A DNA stretch of 64,000 bases from Bradyrhizobium diazoefficiens (GTDB lineage Bacteria > Pseudomonadota > Alphaproteobacteria > Rhizobiales > Xanthobacteraceae), in assembly GCF_018131185.1 (NCBI RefSeq), contig NZ_JAFCJE010000002.1:682001-746000 (forward strand). The letters are read 5' to 3'. Shown here one piece after another: positions 40,957-49,387 of the stretch (the first letter of the stretch is position 1; each line of letters begins with the position of its first letter). The notes beneath the pieces are model-generated. The model made no database searches, had not been told where the DNA came from, and saw only the letters and a list, made by a program, of their open reading frames with translations. The position numbers were made by a program, and so were the translations under genes.

Positions 40957-41385
40957 TCATATCTCCGCGTAGATCTCCAGCAGATTGCCGTCGGGGTCGC
41001 GGAAGAACAGCGTACGGTGGCCGAAGGACTGGTTCGTCGGCGGCGACAGCAGCGCCACGCCTTGCCGCGTCAGCTCGTCGGCGCATTGGTCGACGTCGGC
41101 GGCCGAAACTTTGAACGCCAGCTGCAGCGAGGCACTGCCCGCCGGCATCGGCGCATCAGCAGCAGTACGGCTCGGCCGTGCCAACGCCAGCGTGTTGGGG
41201 CCGAGGCCGTACTCGATCCAGTTCGGGGAGAGCTCGCGCAGCAGGGACAAGGCGAGGACATCCTCGTAGAAGCGGCGCATCGCGGCCATGTCGCGCACGA
41301 AGATGACGGTGTAGTCGATCGCGCGAATGGCGTGGAAGGGCGAACGAGGGCGTCGGGTTGTTTCGGGTGTGTGTTCGTTTGTCAT
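40957..41385 (-). CDS. VOC-superfamily (glyoxalase/dioxygenase-like) protein
   Basis: The 142-residue protein has the two beta-alpha-beta-beta-beta modules of the VOC fold, with IDYTVIFVRDMAAMRRFYED at the first and HRTLFFRDPDGNLLEIYAE at the second, where Glu would be a metal ligand. The enzyme or resistance role cannot be specified. The frame stays open far upstream, but that part belongs to the opposite or shifted frames of the alcohol dehydrogenase gene and is not included. ATG 41385 is the natural start. Confidence 0.88.
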   Translation of the reverse strand: MTNEHTPETTRRPRSPFHAIRAIDYTVIFVRDMAAMRRFYEDVLALSLLRELSPNWIEYGLGPNTLALARPSRTAADAPMPAGSASLQLAFKVSAADVDQCADELTRQGVALLSPPTNQSFGHRTLFFRDPDGNLLEIYAEI

Positions 41386-41450
41386 CGTGGCCTTTATTCC
41401 AAACTCCGGCTCGTAGCCCGCATGAACGAGTGGGGGATCGACGGCATCTT

Positions 41451-42602
41451 CTATCCCACCAGCTCCGGCCAAGGCACGATGGTCGACTTCACCGTCTTCA
41501 TCGCCATCGCGTCCTTCACCGCCTGCGCGACGCCTTCCTCCGTGAACGGATAGATCGTCTGCATCTTCAGCCAGGGATATTTGTCGCGGGTACGATAAAG
41601 CATGTCGACGCCGAGCGGCAGGTCGTTGCCGGTAAAGCCCCAGGAGCCGAGCACGTTGAGGTCCTTGGTGCAGATGCGGTGCCAGGAAGTGTCGATCGAG
41701 CCGGCGTCGGTGAACTGGCCCATCTCGACATAGGTTCCGCCGTCGCGCAGCATCTCGATGCCTTCGGGGCCCGCCGTCGGGTGGCCCGAGCAGTCCATCA
41801 CGAGATCGGCGCCGAAGCCGCCGACGATATCGCGGACGCGCGCGATGCGCTCCTGCGGCGACTTCAGTTCCTCGATGTTGACGGTCGCCTCGGCGCCGAA
41901 CTCGCGGGCCAGCTTGAGCCGCGGCTCCTCCGGCGCGCCGACGCAGATCACGCGCCCTGCTCCCATCTCCTTGGCGGCAGCAACCGCCAGAATGCCGATC
42001 GGGCCGGAGCCCTGGATCACCACCGTGTCGCCCCAGGAAAAGCCGCCGGCGCGGCTGGCGCGGTTGAAGGCGCGGATGCAGGAGGTCAGCGGCTCCGACA
42101 GCGCGCCCAGCCGCAGCGACATGTCGTCGGGCAGCTTGTAGATCTTGGTGCCCGGCAGCATGTCGAGATCGACATAGACGTATTCGGCCCAGCCGCCCCA
42201 CATGTGCGGCGCCTTGTCGAAGCCGAGATAGCGGCCGTAATAGACCGGCGTCAGGCACTTGTTGGCGGTCTGGGGATAGTGGATGCAGTAATAGCAATGG
42301 CCGCAGGGCATCAGCGGAGGAATCATCACCTTCGAGCCGACGGTCAGTGGCTTGCTCATGAAGTCCTCGGTGAACTCCACGCCGCACTCGACGATGATGC
42401 CGCCAAGTTCATGCCCCAGCGTGAACGGCCAAGGCAGCGGCTTCGGCCAGTGGCCTTTCAGGATATGCAGATCGGTGCCGCAGACCCCGCAGGCGCCGAC
42501 CTTGATCAGCGCAGCCTTCCGCCCGACCTTCGGCCACGGCACGGTGCGGATGACGGGCTCCGAGCCGGGACCAGCGTGAGTGCAGACGCGGATCTGTTTC
42601 AT
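41451..42602 (-). CDS. Zinc-dependent alcohol dehydrogenase, MDR family
   Basis: This 383-residue enzyme has the catalytic zinc region CGVCGTDLH with GHELGG, the structural zinc cysteines in CGHCYYC, and the Rossmann motif GSGPIGILAVAAAKEMGA. The substrate could be an alcohol or polyol such as threonine or sorbitol dehydrogenase relatives use. The gene is followed on the same strand by the VOC protein gene after a 65-base gap, so the two may share a transcript. Length is normal. Confidence 0.92.
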   Translation of the reverse strand: MKQIRVCTHAGPGSEPVIRTVPWPKVGRKAALIKVGACGVCGTDLHILKGHWPKPLPWPFTLGHELGGIIVECGVEFTEDFMSKPLTVGSKVMIPPLMPCGHCYYCIHYPQTANKCLTPVYYGRYLGFDKAPHMWGGWAEYVYVDLDMLPGTKIYKLPDDMSLRLGALSEPLTSCIRAFNRASRAGGFSWGDTVVIQGSGPIGILAVAAAKEMGAGRVICVGAPEEPRLKLAREFGAEATVNIEELKSPQERIARVRDIVGGFGADLVMDCSGHPTAGPEGIEMLRDGGTYVEMGQFTDAGSIDTSWHRICTKDLNVLGSWGFTGNDLPLGVDMLYRTRDKYPWLKMQTIYPFTEEGVAQAVKDAMAMKTVKSTIVPWPELVG

Positions 42603-42696
42603 GGCTGTTTCCCCAATGCCCGTCTGTTATGATCGATTGGTGCGGGCTGAGACAAAGCGTATGTGAGATGCGCGGTCATGCCAAGCGGGCAGGCTC

Positions 42697-42763
42697 GTAG
42701 CCCGCATGAGCGCCGCGATATGCGGGGAGATGTCCCAAATGTCGCTTCGCTCATCGGGGCTAC
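42697..42763. repeat. GTAGCCCG-type palindromic dispersed repeat
   Basis: GTAGCCCGCATGAGCG at the left end pairs with CGCTCATCGGGGCTAC at the right end with one mismatch. This GTAGCCC...GGGCTAC palindrome is a common Bradyrhizobium repeat type. Partial copies lie near 28125 and 41410. Confidence 0.65.
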
Positions 42764-42785
42764 AGCCGCCTGCTGCAAATACAGA

Positions 42786-42907
42786 CGTCATCCTGAGGTG
42801 CGAACCTTGCGATGCATCAGCATCGCGAGGGGAGCCTCGAAGGATGGGCTACAGGCGCTTGCGGCACATCCTTCGAGGCGCGCAAGAGCGCGCACCTCAA
42901 GATGACG
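42786..42907. repeat. CATCCTGAGG-type palindromic dispersed repeat
   Basis: GTCATCCTGAGGTGCG at the left end and GCGCACCTCAAGATGAC at the right end pair, and the inner arms CCTCGAAGGATG and CATCCTTCGAGG pair as well, giving a long cruciform-like repeat of 122 bases. It lies in the gap between the alcohol dehydrogenase and MFS genes. This form of repeat is frequent in Bradyrhizobium. Confidence 0.7.
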
Positions 42908-42964
42908 GCGGTGGTTGTAGTGGCAGCGCATGGCAGATGCCCGCGCACACCCAAGTGTCTTGAG

Positions 42965-42980
42965 CGTTCAGCGCTGAACG
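42965..42980. promoter_or_regulatory. 16-bp perfect palindrome upstream of the MFS gene
   Basis: CGTTCAGCGCTGAACG is a perfect palindrome 36 bases before the MFS start at 43016. Its position and symmetry are typical of an operator for a TetR- or MarR-like repressor. No regulator gene is adjacent. Confidence 0.45.
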
Positions 42981-43015
42981 TGTAAGGCCGCAAATAGTCC
43001 TGCCCAGGTGATCGC

Positions 43016-44257
43016 TTGAACCCCCTGCCCCAAAATCCCGTTGCCGCGTCCGGCTCGTTCGCGGCGATGAAGTCGGTGCCGTACCGGCTCCAGTTCATCG
43101 CGTACGTGCTGGCGATGATGGCCGACAACATCGAGCATGTGATCAGCTATTGGGTGGTGTTCCAGAAGTTCCATTCACCGGCGCTGGCGGGCTTTGCGGT
43201 GCTGTCGCACTGGCTGCCGTTTCTGCTGTTCTCGGTCGCGGTCGGCGGGCTCGCGGACCGCGTCGATCCGCGCCGCATCATCCAGTGCGGCATGCTGCTG
43301 TTCATCGTGGCCTCCGCCGGCTGGGGCTTCTTCTTCCTCACCGACACCATCGAGATGTGGCATGCGATGCTGCTGCTGGTGATCCACGGCTGCGCCGGCG
43401 TGTTGTGGCAGACGCCGAACCAGCTGCTGCTCTACGACCTCGTCGGCCCCGCCGACCTTCCGAGCGCAGTGCGGCTGAACGCGATGGCGCGCTATCTCGG
43501 CATCCTGGTCGGGCCTGCCGTCGGCGGAATCATCATGCTGACGCTGGGCACCTCGCACGGCATCATCTTCAACACGCTGTTCTACCTGCCGATGCTGCTG
43601 TGGCTGTTCTGGGCGCCTGTGCGCGACAACAGCGTGGCGGTGCGGCGCTTTGCCGTGCGCGGCCTTGCCGACATCGTGCTGACCATCCGCGCCATCGGCA
43701 CCCAGCCGGTGCTGACGGCGATGACATGGCTCGCCGGCCTCACCTCCTTCCTGATCGGCAATGCCTATCACGCCCAGATGCCGGGCTATGCCGGCGATCT
43801 CGGCCATGGCGATCCCGGCGTCTCCTACAGCGTGCTGCTCGCGGCCGACGCCGCCGGCGCGGTGCTCGCCGCTCTCGCGCTCGAATCCTGGGGACGCCTC
43901 AAAGGCACGCCGCGCACCGCGATCATGCTCGCGATGCTCTGGAGCGTGGCGCTGCTCGGCTTCGCCGCGGTGCCGATCTATCCGGTCGCGATCGCGCTGT
44001 TGTTCTGTGCGGGGTTCTTCGAGCTGTCGTTCAACACCATGGCGCAGGCCCTGGTTCAGCTGAATGCGCCGCACGACATCCGCGGCCGCGTCGTCGGACT
44101 CTATAATATGGCGGGCTTGGGGATGCGGGCCTTCAGCGGCATCACGGTTGGGCTATCAGGCGCGGCGATCGGCATTCACTGGTCGCTCGGCCTGTCGGCT
44201 GCCGTGCTGCTCGCGCTGCTGCTTCTGCTGCAACTGCGCGCTGCGAAGCCGACGTAG
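43016..44257 (+). CDS. MFS transporter (EntS/MFS_3-like)
   Basis: This 413-residue transporter has twelve predicted membrane helices and the MFS_3-like loop GGLADRVDPRRIIQCG between helices 2 and 3. The branch includes siderophore and drug exporters, but the substrate is unknown. The start is TTG 43018 region (43016-43018) with AGGTG upstream. A second MFS gene follows 70 bases later in the same direction, so they may be one operon. Confidence 0.88.
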   Translation: MNPLPQNPVAASGSFAAMKSVPYRLQFIAYVLAMMADNIEHVISYWVVFQKFHSPALAGFAVLSHWLPFLLFSVAVGGLADRVDPRRIIQCGMLLFIVASAGWGFFFLTDTIEMWHAMLLLVIHGCAGVLWQTPNQLLLYDLVGPADLPSAVRLNAMARYLGILVGPAVGGIIMLTLGTSHGIIFNTLFYLPMLLWLFWAPVRDNSVAVRRFAVRGLADIVLTIRAIGTQPVLTAMTWLAGLTSFLIGNAYHAQMPGYAGDLGHGDPGVSYSVLLAADAAGAVLAALALESWGRLKGTPRTAIMLAMLWSVALLGFAAVPIYPVAIALLFCAGFFELSFNTMAQALVQLNAPHDIRGRVVGLYNMAGLGMRAFSGITVGLSGAAIGIHWSLGLSAAVLLALLLLLQLRAAKPT

Positions 44258-44327
44258 CGAAGCAAGCCCGGTTGACTCCCTCCTGTCTCCGCCGCACGCT
44301 CGCAGCGGCGGCCGGGGAGACGACACG

Positions 44328-45482
44328 TTGCGCAATCGCTGGGGCATTCTAGCAATCCTGTTCGTCGTGCGCCTCACCATCGCATTTCAATTTCAGAGCG
44401 TGGCCGCGGTCGCGCCGCTGCTGCAAGAGAGCTTTGGCGTCGGGATTGCCGATATCGGGATCCTGATCGGGCTCTATTTCACGCCTGGCATCGTGCTGGC
44501 ACTGCCAGGCGGCGCGATCGGCCGGGCTCTCGGCGACAAGCCGACGACGATCCTGGCGCTCTTGCTGATGACGGCCGGCGGCTTGGTCATGGCCACAACC
44601 GGCATCTGGGGCTGGCAGATGGCCGGCCGCCTGGCCTCAGGCGCCGACGGCGTGCTGCTGACGGTGCAACTCACCAAGATGGCCACCGACTGGTTTGCCG
44701 GCAGGGAGATCGCGACCGCGATGGCGATCTTCGTCAATTCCTGGCCAGTCGGCGTTGGAATCTCGCTTCTGGTGCTGCCGGCCATCGGCACCGCTTACGG
44801 CGCAGGCGCCGTGTTCCTCGCAGCGGGTGTGCTGACCGCGATCGGAATTGCGCTGATCATGTTCTACCAGCCGTCTCCGGCGGTAACGGTCGGCGCTGTC
44901 GCCTCCGGCTGGCCGGATGCTCCCGCCCTGCTGGCGGTGATCGTCGCTGGCATGATCTGGGGCCTCTACAATATCGCCTTTGCCATGATCTTCTCGTTCG
45001 GGCCGACGCTGCTGACCGAGCGCGGCTGGAGCATCGCGGCGGCGGGATCGGCGATCAGCGTCGTGATGTGGCTGTCGGTGATCTCGGTGCCGACGGGTGG
45101 CTACCTCGCCGATCGCGGCAAGCCCTTTGTTCTGACGATCGCGGCCAGCCTCGTCGTGGCCGCCCTGCTGGCCTGGCTGAGCCGATCCGACGCCGTGATC
45201 ATCATCCTGATCCTGATCGGCATAATCGGCGGGCTTCCGGCCGGCCCGATGATGAGCCTCGCCGCCCGCGTCCTCGCGCCGGAGACGCGCGCGCTCGGGA
45301 TGGGCGTGTTCTACACCCTCTTTTATGCCGCGATGATGTTGGGGCCGGCTCTAGCGGGCCGGCTCGCCAAGTCGGCCGGCACGGCCGCAGTTGCGTTCGA
45401 CCTCGGCGCACTGACGGTGCTGGCCTGCCCGCCCCTGATGTTGCTTTTCGAACGCATCGTGTCCCTCCGTTACCGCCGCTAA
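44328..45482 (+). CDS. MFS transporter (CynX/NimT-like)
   Basis: This 384-residue membrane protein has about twelve helices, the MFS loop GGAIGRALGDKPTTI after helix 2, and a closing helix before LFERIVSLRYRR. The branch resembles CynX/NimT transporters. The reading frame opens upstream at 44064, but that part overlaps the preceding gene. TTG 44328 with GGGGAGA eight bases upstream is the best start. The substrate is unknown. Confidence 0.87.
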   Translation: MRNRWGILAILFVVRLTIAFQFQSVAAVAPLLQESFGVGIADIGILIGLYFTPGIVLALPGGAIGRALGDKPTTILALLLMTAGGLVMATTGIWGWQMAGRLASGADGVLLTVQLTKMATDWFAGREIATAMAIFVNSWPVGVGISLLVLPAIGTAYGAGAVFLAAGVLTAIGIALIMFYQPSPAVTVGAVASGWPDAPALLAVIVAGMIWGLYNIAFAMIFSFGPTLLTERGWSIAAAGSAISVVMWLSVISVPTGGYLADRGKPFVLTIAASLVVAALLAWLSRSDAVIIILILIGIIGGLPAGPMMSLAARVLAPETRALGMGVFYTLFYAAMMLGPALAGRLAKSAGTAAVAFDLGALTVLACPPLMLLFERIVSLRYRR

Positions 45483-45488
45483 CCGATC

Positions 45489-45504
45489 CTAACGCGGCAT
45501 TAAC
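45489..45504 (+). promoter_or_regulatory. Near-consensus CtrA box CTAA-N7-TTAAC before the PilZ gene
   Basis: CTAA at 45489, seven bases, TTAA at 45500 and a C match the CtrA consensus with one substitution. The box lies 58 bases before the PilZ gene start. A single GANTC site (GACTC) occurs close by, at about 45528. Weaker than the other CtrA boxes of the window. Confidence 0.45.
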
Positions 45505-45561
45505 CCTATGCACCTTAGGGTCGTCCCGGACTCCGCCCGGGCGGGGGGTCGGGTGTTGGAA

Positions 45562-46173
45562 ATGGCGTTGGCGAACAAAAAATTTCTTCCGGCCGCCGAG
45601 GAGCGACGGCGCTTCCAGCGGGTGAAAGTGCACCTGCTCGGCCGCTACATGCTGCCCGACCGCCGGGAATTCCCCTGCCAGGTGATCAACATGTCGCCCG
45701 GCGGGCTCGCCCTGCTCGCTCCCGGCATCGGCAATGTCGGTGACCGCGTGGTCGCCTATCTCGACCATATCGGCCGGGTCGAGGGCAAGATCACCCGCAT
45801 CATCGACAACGGCTTCGCCATGACGATCGGTGCGACGCCCCGAAAGCGCGACAAGCTCGCGGCACAGCTGACCTGGCTCGCCAACCGCGACATCCTCAAC
45901 CTGCCCGAGGACCGCCGCCACGACCGTATCGTGCCGCGCAACCCGATCGCGGTGCTGACGCTCGAGGACGGCACCAAGATGACCTGCCGCATCATCGACC
46001 TTTCCCTGTCGGGCGCGGCCATCGCCGCCGAGAACCGCCCGCCGCTGAAATCGACGGTTCTGCTCGGCCGGGTGCAGGGCCGCGTGGTCCGAAACCTCGA
46101 AGACGGCTTCGCCCTGGAGTTCGTCCACGCGCAGCCGATCGAGACACTCGAAGAGAGCGTTACCGCGCGGTAA
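45562..46173 (+). CDS. Double PilZ-domain protein
   Basis: The 203-residue protein has two PilZ-like domains. The first starts RRRFQRVKVHLLGRYM and ends INMSPGGLAL, matching the RxxxR and D/NxSxxG pattern of cyclic di-GMP binding domains. The second has RHDRIVPRN and IDLSLSGAAI, so it also retains the pattern. It probably responds to cyclic di-GMP and may control surface or motility functions. ATG 45562 follows GGTGTTGGAA and is preferred to an in-frame start at 45508. Confidence 0.88.
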   Translation: MALANKKFLPAAEERRRFQRVKVHLLGRYMLPDRREFPCQVINMSPGGLALLAPGIGNVGDRVVAYLDHIGRVEGKITRIIDNGFAMTIGATPRKRDKLAAQLTWLANRDILNLPEDRRHDRIVPRNPIAVLTLEDGTKMTCRIIDLSLSGAAIAAENRPPLKSTVLLGRVQGRVVRNLEDGFALEFVHAQPIETLEESVTAR

Positions 46174-46332
46174 AGCGCAACGACGCCAAAACCACTGCAT
46201 TTCCAGCCCTGGAGGCGGCCTCCGCGATGCGGACGCCGCCTTTTTCGTGCCCGGCGACGGCTCTTGCGCGGGTTAACGCGCGGCCCGTTTGCGCATGGAA
46301 ACGGCGTTCCGCCAGTGTCTGCGCGTTAACAG

Positions 46333-46400
46333 ATAAAATTTGAATCAATTGCAGTTGTTTCAAATTTTATGAGAATTCGATTCAAGTATAGATCGAATTC
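46333..46400. promoter_or_regulatory. AT-rich double inverted repeat before the BTLCP protease gene
   Basis: ATAAAATTTGAA at 46333-46344 is perfectly inverted at 46359-46370 (14-base spacer), and GAATTCGA at 46373-46380 is inverted at 46393-46400 (12-base spacer). Both lie in a markedly AT-rich stretch 100-170 bases before the protease start. They look like operator sites or a structured promoter region. Confidence 0.5.
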
Positions 46401-46503
46401 GCCGCGCCTTTTACTTGTATTCGTCTCGACTTGACTTGGCTGACTTAGCGGCAACTCAAAAGCTCCGTGCGAAATGTGGTCCCAACAAGAAACGGGGGCC
46501 GCA

Positions 46504-47127
46504 ATGTTTGATTTCAGGGGACAGGGGAAGAGACTGGCGCTGGCTGCCATGCTCTTCGGGATCGGCGCGACGGCGCAGGCCGGCGAAGGCCGTCTGCTCT
46601 ACGCGAGCCTCGGTGACACCACGCGTGCCCCGATCGGCTGGGTCGAGTTCTGTGCGGACAATACCGCCCAGTGCCAGGGCGCACCGGCGCAGCCGCGCGA
46701 CATCGTGATGTCGCAGGCCGCATGGCGCGACCTCGTCAAGGTCAATCGCTGGGTCAACGAGACCGTCAAGCCTTTGACCGACCAGGAGCACTGGGGCGTG
46801 ATCGAGAAATGGTCGCTGCCGTCGGACGGCTACGGCGACTGTGAAGACTACGTGCTGTTGAAGCGCAAGATGCTGATCGATGCCGGATGGCCGCGTCAGG
46901 CCCTGCTCATCACCGTCGTGCGCGACAAGAAGGGCGAAGGACATGCGGTGCTGACGGTGAAGACCGACAAGGGCGAGTTCGTTCTCGACAATCAGAACGA
47001 GAACGTCGTTGCCTGGACGGAGACCGGCTACCGCTTCGTCAAGCGCCAGTCGCAGAGCGATCCCAACGTCTGGGTCTCGCTCGGCGATACCAAGCCGGCG
47101 GTCTCCACCGCCAGCGCAAGAGATTAA
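46504..47127 (+). CDS. Bacterial transglutaminase-like cysteine peptidase (BTLCP, LapG-related)
   Basis: This 207-residue periplasmic cysteine protease has a signal peptide (LALAAMLFGIGATAQA) and the catalytic triad Cys113 (DGYGDCEDYVLLKR), His147 (GEGHAVLTV) and Asp162 (LDNQNEN). The LapG members of this family cleave large adhesins under cyclic di-GMP control. Here a double PilZ gene lies just upstream, but no LapD or LapA is adjacent, so the target is not known. ATG 46504 is preceded by CGGGGG. A strong terminator follows. Confidence 0.9.
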   Translation: MFDFRGQGKRLALAAMLFGIGATAQAGEGRLLYASLGDTTRAPIGWVEFCADNTAQCQGAPAQPRDIVMSQAAWRDLVKVNRWVNETVKPLTDQEHWGVIEKWSLPSDGYGDCEDYVLLKRKMLIDAGWPRQALLITVVRDKKGEGHAVLTVKTDKGEFVLDNQNENVVAWTETGYRFVKRQSQSDPNVWVSLGDTKPAVSTASARD

Positions 47128-47197
47128 CAGGAACGAGACAAGGAGTTACGCGGCCCGGTCACATCCCCACCCCTCCCCGTCCCAGACCGGTTCGCGC

Positions 47198-47236
47198 GCG
47201 GCCAGCCATCCCCCAATGGCTGGCCGCAACTTTTTT
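47198..47236 (+). terminator. Rho-independent terminator after the BTLCP gene
   Basis: GCGGCCAGCCAT at 47198-47209 pairs perfectly with ATGGCTGGCCGC at 47216-47227 around a 6-base loop, and TTTTTT follows at 47231. A 12-bp stem with a T-run. It lies between convergent genes. Confidence 0.93.
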
Positions 47237-47247
47237 GGAATGCAGCA

Positions 47248-48843
47248 TCAGCCCTGAGACGCCCACGGCACACGCGCACCGGTGAAATCGCGCCAGGTGC
47301 TTCGCAAGACGGGCTGAACGCCGACGGATGCGCGCGCCTGCCAGCCGGCAATCGCCGCCGCGGCAATGGCGCTGTCGGGCTCGGTATCGAGCCCCTCGAG
47401 CAGCGAGGCCGTGACCGCCATGTCGTTAAAGGCGCCGAGCTCCTCCTGCAGACCGGCGAGCCGGCGCGAGAAGCGCCGCGTGGACTTGCGGTCCTCATAC
47501 AGCGGCAGCAGGAATTCGCCGAGATAGCGCAGCCGCTTGGTCGCGAGCCGAACCCTGTGCAACTGCAGGGTCGTGAGCGATTTGAAGCGGCTGCCGCGCC
47601 TCAGCACCTTGGCGTGCTGCTCCGACAGGATGCGCTGTGCGAAATTGACGGCGGGCTCGGCGAGCTGGCCGAGATCTTCGGCGGCAACATCGTTGCGCCA
47701 TCCCCGCGTCTCGATCCAGTGACCGAGGCCGATGAGGAACAGAGCGCATCGGCGATCGTCGAGCGCGTGCTGTGCCTTGCGATAGGCCTCGGACTGGCGC
47801 TTGGCAGCGGCCCGATCGAGCGCATCGAAGCCGGCGACCGAAGGACAGGCCCTTGCGATCATCGGCAGGGTCTCGAGGCGGAAGACATCCCAGTCGCGCG
47901 CAGCCGACAATTCCTGCGCCAGCCATTTTGCTTCCGAGCGCAGTGCATCGAGGTCATTGAGCGCGCCGACCGATTGCATCAGATCGAGCGCCGATCTCAG
48001 CCGGCGGAGCGAGACGCGGAGCTGGTGCACGCCTTCCGGATTGCGGCCGTCCTCGGCCGCCGGCCGCGACTGCAGCAGATGAAGGAAGCAGGAGCGCAGG
48101 ATCGTCGCGAAGGCTTCGTCAAGCGTGACCGACGGATCGAGGCGAAGTTTTCGCGGACGACGCGCCGCCGGCGCAAGCTCGGCCGCAAGGTCGAAGCCGC
48201 GCGCCGACTTGCTGCGGATCGACGGCTTCACCGCTCCCTGCTCCGCCAGGAGCAAGGCGACCTCGTAGATGGTGCTCGCGCTGCCGCTCTTGAGTTCGAG
48301 CTCGATCTCGCTCACCGGCATCGAGCGGTCACCGGCCGTCAGCACGCCCTGGTCGAACGCGACTTCGACCGTGCCGGTCGGCAGGTCGATCATCCGCGCA
48401 TGGCGATGGATGTCGGCGGTGAAGACGGCTTCGAGCGGATGCGCTTCGAGAGAGCCGCGAAGCTTCTCCGGAATGAAGGGCATCGCCAGCGCGAGATCGG
48501 GCGCGAACGACGCCACGTTCGCCTCCCACTCGCCACGGCGCAGCGGATCGTCGGCAATTTCGGTCTTCACGGTCTGCACGAAGCGCGCACCGCTCTGGCG
48601 CACGCGCAGGCTGAGGCCGTTGCGCCGGAGTGCGCGTTCGGGCGTGTCGTAATAGATCGACTTGAGATGCTTTCGCGAGCCCTTGTTGCGCGCGTGCGCC
48701 GCGATGACAGGCGCGGCGTTGAAATGCGCCATACGACCGGCATCGACGATCAGCTTGAGCTCGATTTCATCGGCGGGCCGTGCGGCGGCGGCCGACTGGG
48801 CTGGCGCGGGTGTCGCGTCTTGCGATGGCGTCTGATCACTCAC
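47248..48843 (-). CDS. CYTH-CHAD domain protein
   Basis: The 531-residue protein has an N-terminal CYTH (triphosphate tunnel metalloenzyme) domain beginning EIELKLIVDAGRM with the diagnostic ExExK motif, and a C-terminal CHAD domain rich in conserved His and Arg (HQLRVSLRRLRSALDL, HRVRLATKRLRYLGEF). Such proteins bind or hydrolyse polyphosphate or inorganic triphosphate. GTG 48843 with GAGGG upstream is the chosen start. The frame is open further upstream to 49305, but that part has no family-like content. Confidence 0.9.
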   Translation of the reverse strand: MSDQTPSQDATPAPAQSAAAARPADEIELKLIVDAGRMAHFNAAPVIAAHARNKGSRKHLKSIYYDTPERALRRNGLSLRVRQSGARFVQTVKTEIADDPLRRGEWEANVASFAPDLALAMPFIPEKLRGSLEAHPLEAVFTADIHRHARMIDLPTGTVEVAFDQGVLTAGDRSMPVSEIELELKSGSASTIYEVALLLAEQGAVKPSIRSKSARGFDLAAELAPAARRPRKLRLDPSVTLDEAFATILRSCFLHLLQSRPAAEDGRNPEGVHQLRVSLRRLRSALDLMQSVGALNDLDALRSEAKWLAQELSAARDWDVFRLETLPMIARACPSVAGFDALDRAAAKRQSEAYRKAQHALDDRRCALFLIGLGHWIETRGWRNDVAAEDLGQLAEPAVNFAQRILSEQHAKVLRRGSRFKSLTTLQLHRVRLATKRLRYLGEFLLPLYEDRKSTRRFSRRLAGLQEELGAFNDMAVTASLLEGLDTEPDSAIAAAAIAGWQARASVGVQPVLRSTWRDFTGARVPWASQG

Positions 48844-49387
48844 AGCGCCCTCGACGTTCGCGGGTTCCGCGCCGTCCTCAACTTGCCTCAGGAAGCCGGC
48901 GGCGACTTGCGTTCTCTTGTCATCCTTGGAGCACGATTCCCATCCGGCGCGCCCGGGAGCTTGCGGGCCGGTGTTCCATCTGACTTCAGCATTTTCGGTA
49001 ACATGACAGTTCAATGACAGAGCGACAGCATATAGCTGGAGCTGCGTGTAAAGGACAGTCGTAGGTCGGATGCGTGATCGACGCACCCAGCCCTGACGAG
49101 GGTTTGTCACAATCCAGCGCCACGACGGATCAAATTGCATTTGGTCCGGCAGGCGGTCGAATTGATTGCGAATCGCGCAACTCCCGAAACCCGGATGACC
49201 GCGAGCTTCGTCGAAACATTCTTCTAGAGGCTTGGAAGTCACCTCCGGCGACAGGGCGGAGTTTGTGACAGGGGGAATGCAGCCCCGCCATCCCGGAGAT
49301 CGCAACGGAAGCGTCGCAAACGCCGGTTCCCAACAAATCGGACCGGAGGCGCTTGCCTTTCGCAGGACCGGAGCGCGCGATCGCGCA
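48844..49387. other. Intergenic stretch without a clear gene
   Basis: Between the CYTH-CHAD gene and the amidohydrolase gene I see no credible coding sequence. Short minus-strand frames near 49130-49336 have no recognisable composition. The stretch has no strong terminator or repeat. Confidence 0.45.

Noticed and set aside
40957..42387. A 476-residue minus-strand open frame that includes the VOC protein
   Set aside because: Only the last 142 residues look like a protein. The rest overlaps the alcohol dehydrogenase gene in a different frame.
49130..49336. A 68-residue minus-strand open frame in the gap before the amidohydrolase gene
   Set aside because: It has no recognisable composition, no clear ribosome binding site and no support from context.
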